A stretch of DNA of 33,254 nt from Candidatus Epulonipiscium sp. (GTDB lineage: Bacteria; Bacillota; Clostridia; Lachnospirales; JAAYNZ01), in NCBI GenBank assembly GCA_012520595.1, contig JAAYNZ010000090.1, positions 1-33,254 on the forward strand, in the 5' to 3' direction. The position numbers and the translations under genes are program-made. The notes beneath the pieces are model-generated. The model saw only the letters and a program-made list of their open reading frames with translations. It searched no databases and was not told the DNA's origin. The stretch's first letter is position 1, and the number at the start of each line of letters is the position of its first letter. This document shows, piece by piece, positions 18,293-27,634 of this stretch.

Positions 18293-18318
18293 AACATCCC
18301 TTTCTTTCTATGTAAAGA

Positions 18319-18349
18319 AAAGAGATGGATTACCATATCACATCTCTTT
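18319..18349 (-). terminator. Hairpin at the yqzL 3' end (possible attenuator)
   Basis: AAAGAGATG and CATCTCTTT form a 9-bp stem with a 13-nt loop, followed by TCTTT on the minus strand. It includes the last yqzL codons and the stop. The T run is weak, so partial termination before recO is the safest reading. Confidence 0.5.
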
Positions 18350-18491
18350 CATGTAATGACGCTTCCCTAAATTCTGTATGATCATCACCTTGTTCTTGTT
18401 GTTCTTGTTGCCCTTGGTACTCGATCATGCCAAGATAAGCATCTATATTTCCTGTTTGTTCAAATACCTTCCAAAAAAACTCGTCCAACAT
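18330..18491 (-). CDS. yqzL: YqzL-like small protein
   Basis: A 53-residue protein beginning MLDEFFWKVFEQTGNIDAYL, which matches the YqzL family signature (a WKVFEETGSIDAYL-like start). Function unknown; the family is typically found between era and recO, exactly as here. The start at 18491 is preceded by TTAGGGGG with a 7-nt spacer, so the 38 upstream codons in the track ORF are probably not translated. The C-terminus has a Gln/Glu-rich run (QGQQEQQEQGD) that makes it longer than the usual 45-50 residues. The hairpin over its stop codon may limit read-through into recO. Confidence 0.8.
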   Translation of the reverse strand: MLDEFFWKVFEQTGNIDAYLGMIEYQGQQEQQEQGDDHTEFREASLHERDVIW

Positions 18492-18626
18492 ATGACAGCC
18501 CCCTAATCCATTACTCAAATTATTTATACTACTAGGGTAACCGTCTCCAAAAAAATCATACCACGCAAAACTTCCCAATTCTTTTTTATAAAATCCCCTT
18601 GACAAAACCTTCTCCGTATTCTATCG

Positions 18627-19532
18627 TTACATCGACTTTGGATCAAACCCAAAATTCTTTAGCATAAAATCACTATCTCGCCAATTTTTTTTCACTTTTA
18701 CCCACAATTCCAAATAAATTTGAGAACCTAACAATCGTTCAATGTCCTGCCTTGAAAGACTACCAATACGCTTTAGCATACTTCCCTGCTTTCCAATAAT
18801 GATAGACTTATGAGAATCCTTCTCACAATAAATAACAGCTTGGACATCGATAATATCCTGTTCCTCCCTTTGTCGCATACTTTCAATCTCAATAGCAATC
18901 CCATGAGGAATTTCTTCTTGCAACAAATGAAGTGCTTTCTCACGAATCAATTCTGCTACTAATTGTCTCTCTGGCTGATCTGTAATCATATCCTCCGGAA
19001 AATACTGAGGTCCCTCAGGTAAACGTCGATAAATCATATCAAAAAGGACCTTCACATTTTCCCCCGTTATAGCTGACAAAGGAATAATCTCAGCAAAAGG
19101 AAATAAATCTTTATACACATCAATTACTTCTAACAATCGATCCTTAGCAATAGTATCAATTTTATTAATGACTAAAAAAATAGGTGTATTCACATTTCTG
19201 AGTTGTTCAACAATATATCGATCTCCTGGTCCTATCTTTGTTTCTGGTTCCACCAACCATAATACAAGATCCACCTCATTGAGTGTTGTTTCTGCTACTT
19301 TTACCATGTATTCACCTAGTTTATGCTTAGGTTTATGAATACCAGGAGTGTCAATAAATATAATCTGACTCTTCTCATCTGTTACAATACTTTGGATTTT
19401 ATTTCTTGTGGTCTGAGGTTTATTCGACATAATCGCAACTTTTTGACCTGTTAATTGATTCATTAGGGTGGATTTACCTACATTGGGACGTCCAATAATA
19501 GTCACAAACCCAGATTTAAAATTCTTCGCCAT
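18627..19532 (-). CDS. era: GTPase Era
   Basis: Ras-like GTPase that binds 16S rRNA and assists 30S ribosome assembly, 301 residues. G1 is GRPNVGKS (14-21), followed by the PQTTRNKI switch region, G3 DTPG and G4 NKID. The C-terminal KH domain carries IIGKQGSMLKRIG. The start is placed at ATG 19532 (MAKNFKSGF), 7 nt after GAGGAG; the track's GTG at 19538 is too close to the same RBS. It begins the era-yqzL-recO group. The 195 bp upstream hold a full copy of the dispersed repeat, whose outer end contains TTGACT-15-TATAAA and might supply the promoter. Confidence 0.97.
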   Translation of the reverse strand: MAKNFKSGFVTIIGRPNVGKSTLMNQLTGQKVAIMSNKPQTTRNKIQSIVTDEKSQIIFIDTPGIHKPKHKLGEYMVKVAETTLNEVDLVLWLVEPETKIGPGDRYIVEQLRNVNTPIFLVINKIDTIAKDRLLEVIDVYKDLFPFAEIIPLSAITGENVKVLFDMIYRRLPEGPQYFPEDMITDQPERQLVAELIREKALHLLQEEIPHGIAIEIESMRQREEQDIIDVQAVIYCEKDSHKSIIIGKQGSMLKRIGSLSRQDIERLLGSQIYLELWVKVKKNWRDSDFMLKNFGFDPKSM

Positions 19533-19554
19533 ATTCACTCTCCTCTCACGTATT

Positions 19555-19704
19555 TATAGATATACACATTGTAAGTCAATTACTAAGCAAGTACATATTC
19601 TCGGCAAATACGCCACTTTTGTCCTCCAATTGCTTCAAATGTAAAAGCAGGAGAGTGATATACGAGCTTACTGAAATTTTAGATTTTCAACATGGATATC
19701 TATA
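19555..19704 (-). repeat. Full copy 2 of the dispersed repeat, with terminal inverted repeats
   Basis: A roughly 150-bp intergenic element between the M16C peptidase and era. The ends are imperfect inverted repeats: TATAGATATACACATTG at the left, and the right end reads TATAGATATCCATGTTG in reverse (14 of 17 match). Inside are the conserved core (AAGCAAGTACATATTCTCGG, then CAAATACGCCACTTTTGTC) and a hairpin with CTCC/GGAG and TGCTT/AAGCA arms. Strand is given by gene direction only. The features fit a small MITE-like element; it carries no transposase. Confidence 0.7.
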
Positions 19705-19733
19705 TCGATGCTCTTGTTTTGTGGAGACAACGT

Positions 19734-22664
19734 TTATTGAAATAACTCCACTAATTCCTTGAAAATTTCTTTATTTCCTTTTAACTTATTTTCATTTCCC
19801 ACAACACAGATATACTCTTGTCCCATAGAATCCTTTATAAGATCTTCCATCTCTTGGATTTTTTCTACGGTTGTACCTAAAATCTCCTCTCTTTCCCTTT
19901 GAACATCTTCTGGAGTAATACCACTAATATAATAAGCTAATGCTTTTTCTCCTTTCATCATAGGGCTTAAAGGAAAATCAATTCGACTCATGGTTCCAAT
20001 AATATACTTCCTCATTTCCCTTTCATCGGTTTTAAAGTTTCGTATATATTCATGCATTTTATTGTATACTTGTAACGTTTCCTTTAAATTCGGATCCCGA
20101 TAAGAAGTAAGATACATATTACCACTCCTAGAAAAGCCAGCCATACATCCATACGCTCCACCAGAAACTCGCACTTCTTTCCAAAGATAATCTAAACTAG
20201 CAATGGTTTGAAGCACTTGTAATACTCCTGTATACGAATGCCCTAATTCAATAAAATTGGCTGCCTTTGCCACATATTGAATTTTACCAGATGTTAAAAT
20301 ACCTTCATTTTTGTTCTTTAATGAAAATGAAATAGGTTGTTTTTCTATAACTTCTTTAGACAAATCCTTGAGAAAAGATAAAAAATGAGCTTCAAAAGCC
20401 TTATACTCCTCTTCCTCTCCCGTAAGACTTACTAAAAGGTTGGTAGAATGAAAAATCTTATCTGTAATCTCTTGTAACTTGCCCATAACCTCTTCTTGTT
20501 TTTCTTCAAAATATTGATCTATATGAGCAATAAATTGATAAAAAGAAATTCCTTGGGTTTGTTCCTGATAATAAGCCATAGGTGAGAAATAGGATTCTGC
20601 TCGGTTAGCTGCCACTACATGTCCTTGGCTCATAATCCCCATTTCCAACCGTGACTTAGTCTCTCCAATTAAATCCTTCAATCTTGAAGCGTCCATATAG
20701 CGACTATGCTTTATAATTTCTCCCATTAACTCTAACAATTTAGGCACTTGTTCTGTTAATGATTTTCCCCGAATGCTTAGCTTAGGAAGACAACTCTTAG
20801 GATTGCCATTTTCACCATAGATAGATAGGGTTACTTGAATACCTCCTGTATATAAGTTGATTTCTTTATCTAATTCTTCATAGGAATAGGATTGGGTATC
20901 CAATTTCCCTAAAACTCTCGTTAGAAGTCCTATATAAGGAAGTTCTTCCTCGTTAAAACCAACCAAGTCAAAGAGAAAATTTAAATAAGTAATCTGATTG
21001 GTAAATAGAGGATGATGTAAAACTTTAACTCCTTGGATTTCTTCTTCCTCTTGGGGCAAATGATCTGCCTTAGGGTTAATATCTTTTAAAGAAAGCAAAG
21101 GGATCTTTTCTAAATCTTCTTTGGGCGTAGCTTCGCCTTGAAACTCTTTTAATCTTCGAGTTTGATTAATCAAATCTTCTAGTTCTTCTGGAGATAGGGT
21201 AGCTTTGTATTCTCGAAGTTCTTCCTTGATTTCTTCTTCCTTTTTGGCAGCTAAGCCCTTTTCAGGCTTTACAATTACAGTGGAAGCATGAGGATTATCT
21301 AATAAATATTGTTGAATTAACTGTTCAAAATAATCCGTCTCCACTTTATCCTTTAATTCTTTTAAAATCCAATCATATTGAAGATGCATCATTGGATCTC
21401 CATCATACAACCAACTATTCATACTCATAATATTATAATCTAAGCCTTTTGGATGGCGCCCATAATCTGCCTCGCGTAATCGAAATTCTAAAGTATTGAT
21501 GGTGGCAAGAATGAGCTTTTTATCGATTCCATTTTCCACTAAAGATCCAAGAGTACTTTGGATAACATGATGAAAATCATCCAATTGAGAAAGATCTGCA
21601 TTTTTAGCAACTACACTAAAAATAGGCTGCAAAATACTATTATCATAAGAACCAAATACATCTTTACCAATACCTGCTTCTAGTAAAGCTTTTTTCAAAG
21701 GTGCTCCCTCTACTTCTAAAAGTAAGTTTTCTAAAATGGTAAAAGCAAAACAAAGCTTTGCATCTAAGGATGTGCCAATTACTGCATTATAACTAAAATA
21801 AGTTTTATTTACTTCTTGTTCGTTGGCTGCAATAGGATAAGAAACTTCTACCTGAATGGGTTGGGAAAAAGCGGGCTGTATCCCAATGCTAGAATCAATG
21901 TTAATACGATCAAAAGCTTGTAAGTATTCTTTATCCAACCATTCTAAATAACTTAAAACATCCATGTCTCCATAAAGATAGATATAACTATTACTAGGGT
22001 GATAATACCGTTTATGAAAATTTACAAATTCTTTGTAGGTTAACTTTGGAATTTCATCCGGATCTCCTCCTGATTCAGTGGAATAAGGGGTGTCAGGAAA
22101 CAAAGATTGTTGAATCCTACGAAATAAAATCTGCTCTGGGGATGAAAAAGCTCCTTGCATCTCATTGTAAACAACACCTTTATAAATGAGGTCATCCTCC
22201 ATCTGATCCAATTCATAATGCCATCCTTCTTGCATAAAAATTTCTGGTTGTTGATCAATGTTAGGATATAAAACTGCATCCATATAAACATCCATTAAAT
22301 TACGAAAGTCTTTTTCATTACGACTGGCCACTGGATACATGGTTTTATCTGGGTAAGTCATGGCATTTAAAAACGTATTCAAAGAACCTTTAGCTAATTC
22401 AATAAAAGGATCTTTGAGAGGAAACTTTCTAGAACCACATAAAACAGAGTGTTCTAAAATATGAGGTAAGCCTGTACTATCATGAGGCGGTGTTCGAAAA
22501 CTAATGGAAAAAACTTTATTATCATCGTCATTGTTTTGTAAATGAAAAAGCCTAGCACCACTTTTTATATGCTCAAATACCCTACCAACGGAATGTAACT
22601 CAGGTATCTCTTTTTGGGTCAATAAATAAAAACCAGAATAGGTTTGACCTACGGTTAATGCCAT
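19734..22664 (-). CDS. M16C (presequence-protease-like) zinc metallopeptidase
   Basis: A 976-residue insulinase-superfamily peptidase of the PreP/Cym1 group, which has two halves clasping short unfolded peptides. The inverted zinc motif HxxEH is intact (H68-I-L-E71-H72), and the third ligand is E168 in VVYNEMQGAF. The conserved GSLNTFLNAMTYPDKTMYPV follows the zinc motif. The C-terminal half (from about 520) has a second inactive-type fold. It has no signal peptide and is probably cytoplasmic, clearing peptides. The start follows AAAGGAG. It forms its own unit between cspA and era; a -10-like TATAAT lies at 22700-22705. Confidence 0.94.
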   Translation of the reverse strand: MALTVGQTYSGFYLLTQKEIPELHSVGRVFEHIKSGARLFHLQNNDDDNKVFSISFRTPPHDSTGLPHILEHSVLCGSRKFPLKDPFIELAKGSLNTFLNAMTYPDKTMYPVASRNEKDFRNLMDVYMDAVLYPNIDQQPEIFMQEGWHYELDQMEDDLIYKGVVYNEMQGAFSSPEQILFRRIQQSLFPDTPYSTESGGDPDEIPKLTYKEFVNFHKRYYHPSNSYIYLYGDMDVLSYLEWLDKEYLQAFDRINIDSSIGIQPAFSQPIQVEVSYPIAANEQEVNKTYFSYNAVIGTSLDAKLCFAFTILENLLLEVEGAPLKKALLEAGIGKDVFGSYDNSILQPIFSVVAKNADLSQLDDFHHVIQSTLGSLVENGIDKKLILATINTLEFRLREADYGRHPKGLDYNIMSMNSWLYDGDPMMHLQYDWILKELKDKVETDYFEQLIQQYLLDNPHASTVIVKPEKGLAAKKEEEIKEELREYKATLSPEELEDLINQTRRLKEFQGEATPKEDLEKIPLLSLKDINPKADHLPQEEEEIQGVKVLHHPLFTNQITYLNFLFDLVGFNEEELPYIGLLTRVLGKLDTQSYSYEELDKEINLYTGGIQVTLSIYGENGNPKSCLPKLSIRGKSLTEQVPKLLELMGEIIKHSRYMDASRLKDLIGETKSRLEMGIMSQGHVVAANRAESYFSPMAYYQEQTQGISFYQFIAHIDQYFEEKQEEVMGKLQEITDKIFHSTNLLVSLTGEEEEYKAFEAHFLSFLKDLSKEVIEKQPISFSLKNKNEGILTSGKIQYVAKAANFIELGHSYTGVLQVLQTIASLDYLWKEVRVSGGAYGCMAGFSRSGNMYLTSYRDPNLKETLQVYNKMHEYIRNFKTDEREMRKYIIGTMSRIDFPLSPMMKGEKALAYYISGITPEDVQREREEILGTTVEKIQEMEDLIKDSMGQEYICVVGNENKLKGNKEIFKELVELFQ

Positions 22665-22699
22665 TTTTATCTTCTCCTTTACGTTATTAGTATAACTAT

Positions 22700-22705
22700 A
22701 TTATA
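22700..22705 (-). promoter_or_regulatory. Candidate -10 box of the M16C peptidase
   Basis: A perfect TATAAT preceded by a TG on the minus strand, 35-40 bp before the gene and after the cspA terminator. No convincing -35 is seen in the surrounding A/T runs. Confidence 0.4.
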
Positions 22706-22754
22706 CATCAAAAAAAATTTTTTAAAATCAAAATTGAAAAAATCCATATAAAAA

Positions 22755-22780
22755 CGCCTTTCATTCTAGAATGAAAGGCG
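22755..22780 (-). terminator. Perfect palindromic terminator of cspA
   Basis: CGCCTTTCATTC and GAATGAAAGGCG form a perfect 26-nt palindrome, followed by TTTTTATATGG on the minus strand. It sits 64 bp after the cspA stop, leaving a short 3' untranslated region. Confidence 0.88.
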
Positions 22781-22844
22781 ATGTTGTTACAGCATCATCT
22801 ATATTTTCTGCAATTTGTAATCAGTCAATCCTACGAGTAGACGA

Positions 22845-23045
22845 TTATAACTTAACAACGTTAGAAGCTTGAGGTCCTTTTTCTCCTTCAACAACTTCGA
22901 ATTCAACCTCTTGTCCTTCTTCTAATGTTTTATATCCATCTCCTTCAACTGCGGAGAAATGTACGAATACATCATCTTCACCGGGAACGGAAATAAAACC
23001 AAAACCTTTTTTTGCATTGAACCATTTTACTGTACCTGTTTTCAT
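22845..23045 (-). CDS. cspA: Cold-shock protein, CspA family
   Basis: A 66-residue single-domain RNA/DNA-binding protein that melts RNA secondary structure. RNP1 reads KGFGFISV and RNP2 reads VFVHFSA; the WFNAKKGF start and ASNVVKL end are standard. The start follows AGGAGG. It has its own promoter (TTGACA-17-TATTGT) directly after gcvPB, a leader of about 45 nt and its own palindromic terminator, so it is expressed independently of the glycine cleavage operon. Whether it is cold-induced or constitutive cannot be told. Confidence 0.97.
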   Translation of the reverse strand: MKTGTVKWFNAKKGFGFISVPGEDDVFVHFSAVEGDGYKTLEEGQEVEFEVVEGEKGPQASNVVKL

Positions 23046-23095
23046 TAAAAATCCTCCTAAACATAAAAAAAATTGAAAAAATTAACTCGATATAT

Positions 23096-23124
23096 ACAAT
23101 AGCACACTTTATATTCTTTGTCAA
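23096..23124 (-). promoter_or_regulatory. SigA promoter of cspA
   Basis: A perfect TTGACA, a 17-bp spacer and TATTGT on the minus strand, beginning 10 bp after the gcvPB stop. No terminator separates gcvPB from cspA, so some gcv transcripts may run into cspA. Confidence 0.75.
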
Positions 23125-23134
23125 TATATGATAA

Positions 23135-24592
23135 TTATTGTTTTTTCCAAACTAACTTTGGTTTCCGAGCTGCTGTTACCTCATCCAATCTTCGTACTGG
23201 ACTATGATGAGGAGCATTTTTTAATAACTGAGGCATTTCTTTTGCTTCCTCTGCAATGTCTTCAAGGGTACTAATCCACTGCTCCAATGTTTCTAAACTT
23301 TCTGTTTCTGTTGGCTCAATCATCATTGCTTCTTCTATAATGAGAGGAAAATAAATGGTCGGCGGATGATATCCATAATCAATCAATCGTTTTACAATGT
23401 CTAATGTAGTAATCCCAGCATCATTAGGGCCTAAACCACTAAGAACAAACTCATGTTTACATACCCGGTCAATGGGAAGAACATAGGTTTTTCTTAATCG
23501 TTCTTTTAAATAATTCGCATTTAATACAGCCATTTGACTAGCACGTTTTAATCCTTCTCCTCCCATGGTTAAAATATAGGCATAGGCTTTAAGAAAAACA
23601 CCAAAGTTTCCATAAAAACTTTTTACCTTACCAATGCTGTCTGGCTGATCATACGTCAAAGTATACCTTTCATCTACTTTTCTAATCATGGGTACCGGTA
23701 AAAATTTCTCTAAAAAAGCCTTCACTCCTACAGGACCACTTCCAGGGCCTCCGCCTCCATGAGGAGTCGAAAAGGTTTTGTGCAAATTCAAATGAACAAT
23801 ATCAAATCCCATATCGCCCGGCCGAGTAATCCCTACATTGGCATTCATATTAGCCCCATCACAATACAAAAGGCCTCCTGCTTTATGAATAACCTCTGCA
23901 ATTTGAACAATATCCTTCTCAAAAAGACCTAACGTATTTGGATTGGTTAACATAAAACCTGCCACTGTTTCATCCAATACGGCTTTCATGGCTTCCATAT
24001 CCACTAGACCTTCATCTGTAGAAGGGATTTCAACCACTTCAAACCCTGCCATAGCTGCACTGGCCGGATTGGTTCCATGGGCCGAATCGGGAATGAGAAT
24101 TTTTGTCCTTTGGTAATCTCCTCTCCATTGATGATAGGCTTTAATTAACATCAATCCGGTTAATTCCCCATGGGAACCTGCTGCTGGTTGTAACGTAACA
24201 GCATCCATCCCTGTAATCTCTGCCAGCATCTCTTGCAAATCAAACATAAGTTCTAAACAACCTTGTACTGTTTCTTCTGGCTGATAAGGATGAACATGGG
24301 CAAAGGCATCCAATCGAGCCACATCTTCGTTAATCTTAGGATTGTACTTCATAGTACAAGATCCTAAAGGATACATTCCCATATCTACTCCATAGTTTTT
24401 CTGTGACAATAAGGTATAATGTCGTACTACATCCACTTCACTCACCTGTGGCAGATCCGGTTGTTTCTCCCGCAACCATTCCTTCGGTATCATACTCTCT
24501 AACGGTTTTTCTGGAACTTCCTTAGGAGGGAGACGATAGCCTACTCGACCTTCTTTGGAAAGTTCAAAAATTAATATATCATAGGTTTTCAT
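23135..24592 (-). CDS. gcvPB: Glycine dehydrogenase (decarboxylating) subunit 2
   Basis: PLP-binding half of the P-protein of the glycine cleavage system, which decarboxylates glycine and passes the aminomethyl group to lipoyl-GcvH. The protein is 485 residues. The PLP lysine is K272 in [18 protein letters not shown]; other PLP-pocket motifs are [12 protein letters not shown] and YCDGANMNA. Its ATG overlaps the gcvPA stop by 4 bp (ATGA), indicating translational coupling and equal amounts of the two halves. The RBS is TTGGAGGGG. It is last in the gcvT-H-PA-PB operon. Confidence 0.98.
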   Translation of the reverse strand: MKTYDILIFELSKEGRVGYRLPPKEVPEKPLESMIPKEWLREKQPDLPQVSEVDVVRHYTLLSQKNYGVDMGMYPLGSCTMKYNPKINEDVARLDAFAHVHPYQPEETVQGCLELMFDLQEMLAEITGMDAVTLQPAAGSHGELTGLMLIKAYHQWRGDYQRTKILIPDSAHGTNPASAAMAGFEVVEIPSTDEGLVDMEAMKAVLDETVAGFMLTNPNTLGLFEKDIVQIAEVIHKAGGLLYCDGANMNANVGITRPGDMGFDIVHLNLHKTFSTPHGGGGPGSGPVGVKAFLEKFLPVPMIRKVDERYTLTYDQPDSIGKVKSFYGNFGVFLKAYAYILTMGGEGLKRASQMAVLNANYLKERLRKTYVLPIDRVCKHEFVLSGLGPNDAGITTLDIVKRLIDYGYHPPTIYFPLIIEEAMMIEPTETESLETLEQWISTLEDIAEEAKEMPQLLKNAPHHSPVRRLDEVTAARKPKLVWKKQ

Positions 24593-25932
24593 ATAATCCC
24601 CTCCAACACTTCCACCAAATAATCAATCTCTGCCTTGCTTCGTTTTTCTGTTACACAAAACATTAAACAATTTTTGTATTCGGGTCCCATAAATGCTAAA
24701 GAATAGCCGCCTAAAATGCCATGGTCTAATAAGACTTGTTGCACTATCTTGGGATCCCTTGACGTTCGTATCACAAATTCCTTAAAAAAGGGCTTTGAAA
24801 AAACAGGTTGATAGTTGGGTAATTGGGTGATCTTTTCAAAAGCATAATGAGCTTTTTCCATGGATTGTCTGCCTACTTCTTCCAACCCTTGTTTTCCTAA
24901 AACACTTAGGTAAATAACGGCACGTAAAGCATTCAGAGCTTGGTTTGACGTAATATTGGAAGTGGCTCGTTCCCTTCGAATATGCTGTTCTCTGGCTTGT
25001 AATGTTAATACAAATCCTCGACATCCATCTACATCTGTGGTTTCCCCTACGATTCTTCCCGGCATCTTTCTCATAAAACTAGATTTGGCTGCCATAAAAC
25101 CTAAATAGGGTCCTCCAAACTGAAGAGGATTTCCTAAAGATTGTCCTTCTCCAACAACAATATCAGCTCCCCATTCCCCTGGACTTTTAAGAACACCTAA
25201 AGACAAAGGATCGACATGCATAATCAAATAAGCTTTTTTCTCATGAACCATTTTTTCTATAGGCTCTATATCTTCTACAACACCAAAAAAATTAGGATTT
25301 TGAATAATAACTCCTGACGTATCAGCATCCACTGCTTTTTCAAGAGCATCCAAATCCGTTACACCCTCTAGAACAGGAATCTCTATGACCTGAATTCCCT
25401 TATACTTCATATAAGTAGAAAGAACTTGACGAACTTCTGGATGTACGGTTTTAGAAACTACTATTTTCTTTCTTCGATTGCTAGCCGCTGCCATCAAAGC
25501 AGCTTCTGCACAAGCACTAGCTCCATCATATAAAGATGCATTGGATACATCCATTCCCGTTAATTCACAAATCATCGTCTGGTATTCAAAAATTATCTGC
25601 AATGTTCCTTGGCTCATTTCAGCTTGGTAAGGAGTATATGCTGTATAAAACTCCGATCGGGAAGATAAATGATCTACCACTGACGGAATCCAATGATCAT
25701 AAGCTCCTGCACCAAGAAAACAAGGGTATTGATGAATATGTTTATTTTTTTCTCCTAAATGCTGAAATTGCTTTACAACTTCCCACTCACTTTTGGGTGG
25801 ATCTAATTGTAATGATCGATGAAGTCGGACTTCTTCTGGAATATCTTCAAATAACTCTTCCACTGTATGTACGCCGATAACAGAAAGCATATGCTTTTCC
25901 TCTTCTGGCGTGTGTGGTATATAGGGAAACAT
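24589..25932 (-). CDS. gcvPA: Glycine dehydrogenase (decarboxylating) subunit 1
   Basis: Partner half of the split P-protein, 447 residues from the chosen start. It begins [16 protein letters not shown], the standard N-terminus; the track adds 10 codons, but ATG 25932 has AGAGGAGG at proper spacing inside the end of gcvH. Family stretches include [12 protein letters not shown] and [20 protein letters not shown]; there is no PLP lysine in this subunit. It starts 1 nt after the gcvH stop codon and overlaps gcvPB by 4 bp, so it sits within one tightly coupled operon. Confidence 0.98.
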   Translation of the reverse strand: MFPYIPHTPEEEKHMLSVIGVHTVEELFEDIPEEVRLHRSLQLDPPKSEWEVVKQFQHLGEKNKHIHQYPCFLGAGAYDHWIPSVVDHLSSRSEFYTAYTPYQAEMSQGTLQIIFEYQTMICELTGMDVSNASLYDGASACAEAALMAAASNRRKKIVVSKTVHPEVRQVLSTYMKYKGIQVIEIPVLEGVTDLDALEKAVDADTSGVIIQNPNFFGVVEDIEPIEKMVHEKKAYLIMHVDPLSLGVLKSPGEWGADIVVGEGQSLGNPLQFGGPYLGFMAAKSSFMRKMPGRIVGETTDVDGCRGFVLTLQAREQHIRRERATSNITSNQALNALRAVIYLSVLGKQGLEEVGRQSMEKAHYAFEKITQLPNYQPVFSKPFFKEFVIRTSRDPKIVQQVLLDHGILGGYSLAFMGPEYKNCLMFCVTEKRSKAEIDYLVEVLEGII

Positions 25933-25933
25933 A

Positions 25934-26317
25934 TTATTCCTCCTCTTGTAAAAGAGCTTCATAAGCTTCTTTGGATAACAATCCTTCCACAGCGTCTAGA
26001 CTATCCATTCCAACACAAATCATCCAACTTTCATAGGGTTGACTGTTGACTAAACCTGGCTCATCCATAATTTCTTCATTCACCTCAAGTACAGTTCCAC
26101 TTACAGGTGCAAAAATATCAGAAGCAGCCTTTACGGATTCTACAGCTCCTAGCACATCTCCTTTTTCTAAAAAATCATCTACTTCTGGTAAATCTACAAA
26201 AACAATGTCGCCTAAAGCCTTTTGTGCATAATCTGTAATACCAATATAGGCTCGCTCACCCTCTACTCGTACCCATTCATGATCCTCTGTGTATAACAAA
26301 TCTTGTTTTAACTCCAT
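25934..26317 (-). CDS. gcvH: Glycine cleavage system H protein
   Basis: Small lipoyl carrier that shuttles the aminomethyl group between the P, T and L proteins, 127 residues. The lipoylated lysine is K63 in ESVKAASDIFAPVSG. The N-terminal YTEDHEWV and the ITDYAQKALGDIVFVDLP stretch are classic. The start follows AGGAGG. It lies 26 bp after gcvT. No L-protein (dihydrolipoamide dehydrogenase) or lipoate ligase gene is in the window. Confidence 0.98.
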   Translation of the reverse strand: MELKQDLLYTEDHEWVRVEGERAYIGITDYAQKALGDIVFVDLPEVDDFLEKGDVLGAVESVKAASDIFAPVSGTVLEVNEEIMDEPGLVNSQPYESWMICVGMDSLDAVEGLLSKEAYEALLQEEE

Positions 26318-26343
26318 AAAATATCCTCCTATTCAATTTTAAT

Positions 26344-27438
26344 TTATTGATGTCGATAAAACTTCTTGGATCGAATAACACCTTTTACTCTTTTGTTTCG
26401 AATAACCACTTGGATTTCTGTTCCCATGGCACTATACTCTTGTTTAATCAATGCTAGTCCGATGGGTTTTTTAAGAGTTGGCGATAAATACCCTGTAGTT
26501 ACCATCCCAATATCTTCACCATCTCCTTCAATTCTGTAGCCTTGTCTTGGAATCCCTTTCTCCAAAAGCTCAAAACCCACTAACTTTCTTTCCACTCCTT
26601 GCATCTTTTGACGATATAAAATATCTTTTCCTATAAAAGAAGGCTTGTGAAACTTAACAAACATTCCAAGACCTGCTTCTATTGGAGTTATTTCGTCCGA
26701 AAGTTCATGCCCATATAAAGGCAAAGCAGCTTCAAAACGCAGAGTATCCCGACATCCCAATCCAGCTGGTTGCAATCCTTCTGGTTTTCCAGCTTCCATT
26801 AGTGCATTCCATAATGAAATTCCAAACTGGGCATCTGTAAAAATTTCAAATCCATCCTCTCCTGTATAGCCTGTTCGAGATACAATGCAAGGAATCCCCT
26901 GAATCTGTATGGAACGTCGAAAAGTAAAGAAAGAAATTTCTGAAAGATTCTCTTCTGTTAAAGTTTGTAAAATTGACTCTGCTTTTGGTCCTTGTAAAGC
27001 CAATTGTACAATCGACGAAGAAGAATCTATAATTTCTACATCATATTCACCTTGGTGCTGGATTAGCCACTCTCGATCTTTTGCTGTATTAGCTGCATTC
27101 ACAACAAGAAAATAATGGGTATCGGAAAACTTATAAATCAATAAATCATCCACAACTCCTCCAGTAGGCATACAGAAAAAGCCATAAATAGCATCCCCTT
27201 GTTTCATGGAGGATACATCATTAGTAAATAAATATTGTAAAAAAGCTTCTGCCCCTTTTCCTTTTACTTCTAATTCTCCCATATGAGAAACATCAAAAAG
27301 TCCTGCTTTTTCACGAACTGCTTTATGCTCTTGGGTAATGCCTGCAAATTGTAGAGGCAAAGCCCAACCTGCAAAATCTACAATTTTGCCTTCATCCTTG
27401 TAAACAGAATACAAGGGAGTTCTTTTTAAATCATCCAT
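26344..27438 (-). CDS. gcvT: Aminomethyltransferase (glycine cleavage T protein)
   Basis: Transfers the methylene carbon from aminomethyl-lipoyl-GcvH to tetrahydrofolate, releasing ammonia. The protein is 364 residues, normal length. Recognisable stretches are KTPLYSVY-like start, VDFAGWALPLQFAGI, FDVSHMGELEVKG and the catalytic-region GCRDTLRFEAALPLYGHEL. The start follows AGGAGGGAG. It is first in the operon, with a perfect TATAAT about 50 bp upstream and no riboswitch in the leader. The complete T-H-PA-PB set suggests glycine is used for energy, as a one-carbon source, or both. Confidence 0.98.
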   Translation of the reverse strand: MDDLKRTPLYSVYKDEGKIVDFAGWALPLQFAGITQEHKAVREKAGLFDVSHMGELEVKGKGAEAFLQYLFTNDVSSMKQGDAIYGFFCMPTGGVVDDLLIYKFSDTHYFLVVNAANTAKDREWLIQHQGEYDVEIIDSSSSIVQLALQGPKAESILQTLTEENLSEISFFTFRRSIQIQGIPCIVSRTGYTGEDGFEIFTDAQFGISLWNALMEAGKPEGLQPAGLGCRDTLRFEAALPLYGHELSDEITPIEAGLGMFVKFHKPSFIGKDILYRQKMQGVERKLVGFELLEKGIPRQGYRIEGDGEDIGMVTTGYLSPTLKKPIGLALIKQEYSAMGTEIQVVIRNKRVKGVIRSKKFYRHQ

Positions 27439-27484
27439 CTTTTTTCTCTCCCTCCTAGTATCATTTTATTCTTAATTTTATTGT

Positions 27485-27490
27485 ATTATA
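27485..27490 (-). promoter_or_regulatory. Candidate -10 box of the gcv operon
   Basis: A perfect TATAAT on the minus strand, 47 bp before gcvT. The -35 region (TGATAT at 17 bp) is poor, so an activator or alternative sigma factor is possible. The short leader leaves no room for a glycine riboswitch. Confidence 0.5.
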
Positions 27491-27549
27491 AAATTCCATT
27501 GTTTTCAATATCATTTCTCTTTTGTACCTATAAGAAAAGTATAAAAAAA

Positions 27550-27587
27550 GATCTGATTCATTTCCTTTTTTCACGATGAACCAGATC
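27550..27587 (-). terminator. Rho-independent terminator of fprA
   Basis: GATCTGGTTCAT and ATGAATCAGATC form a 12-bp stem with a 14-nt loop, followed by TTTTTTT on the minus strand. It isolates fprA from the glycine cleavage operon. Confidence 0.9.
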
Positions 27588-27634
27588 CTTTATTTCCTTT
27601 TTTTATACTTGTCCTACATAAAAAAATCCTACTT

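Noticed and set aside
25536-25880. Plus-strand ORF of 114 residues
   Set aside because: Shadow of gcvPA on the opposite strand, without an RBS.
27439-27634. Glycine riboswitch upstream of gcvT
   Set aside because: Looked for the conserved aptamer core sequences on the minus strand and found none; the interval is mostly A/T runs and the fprA terminator.
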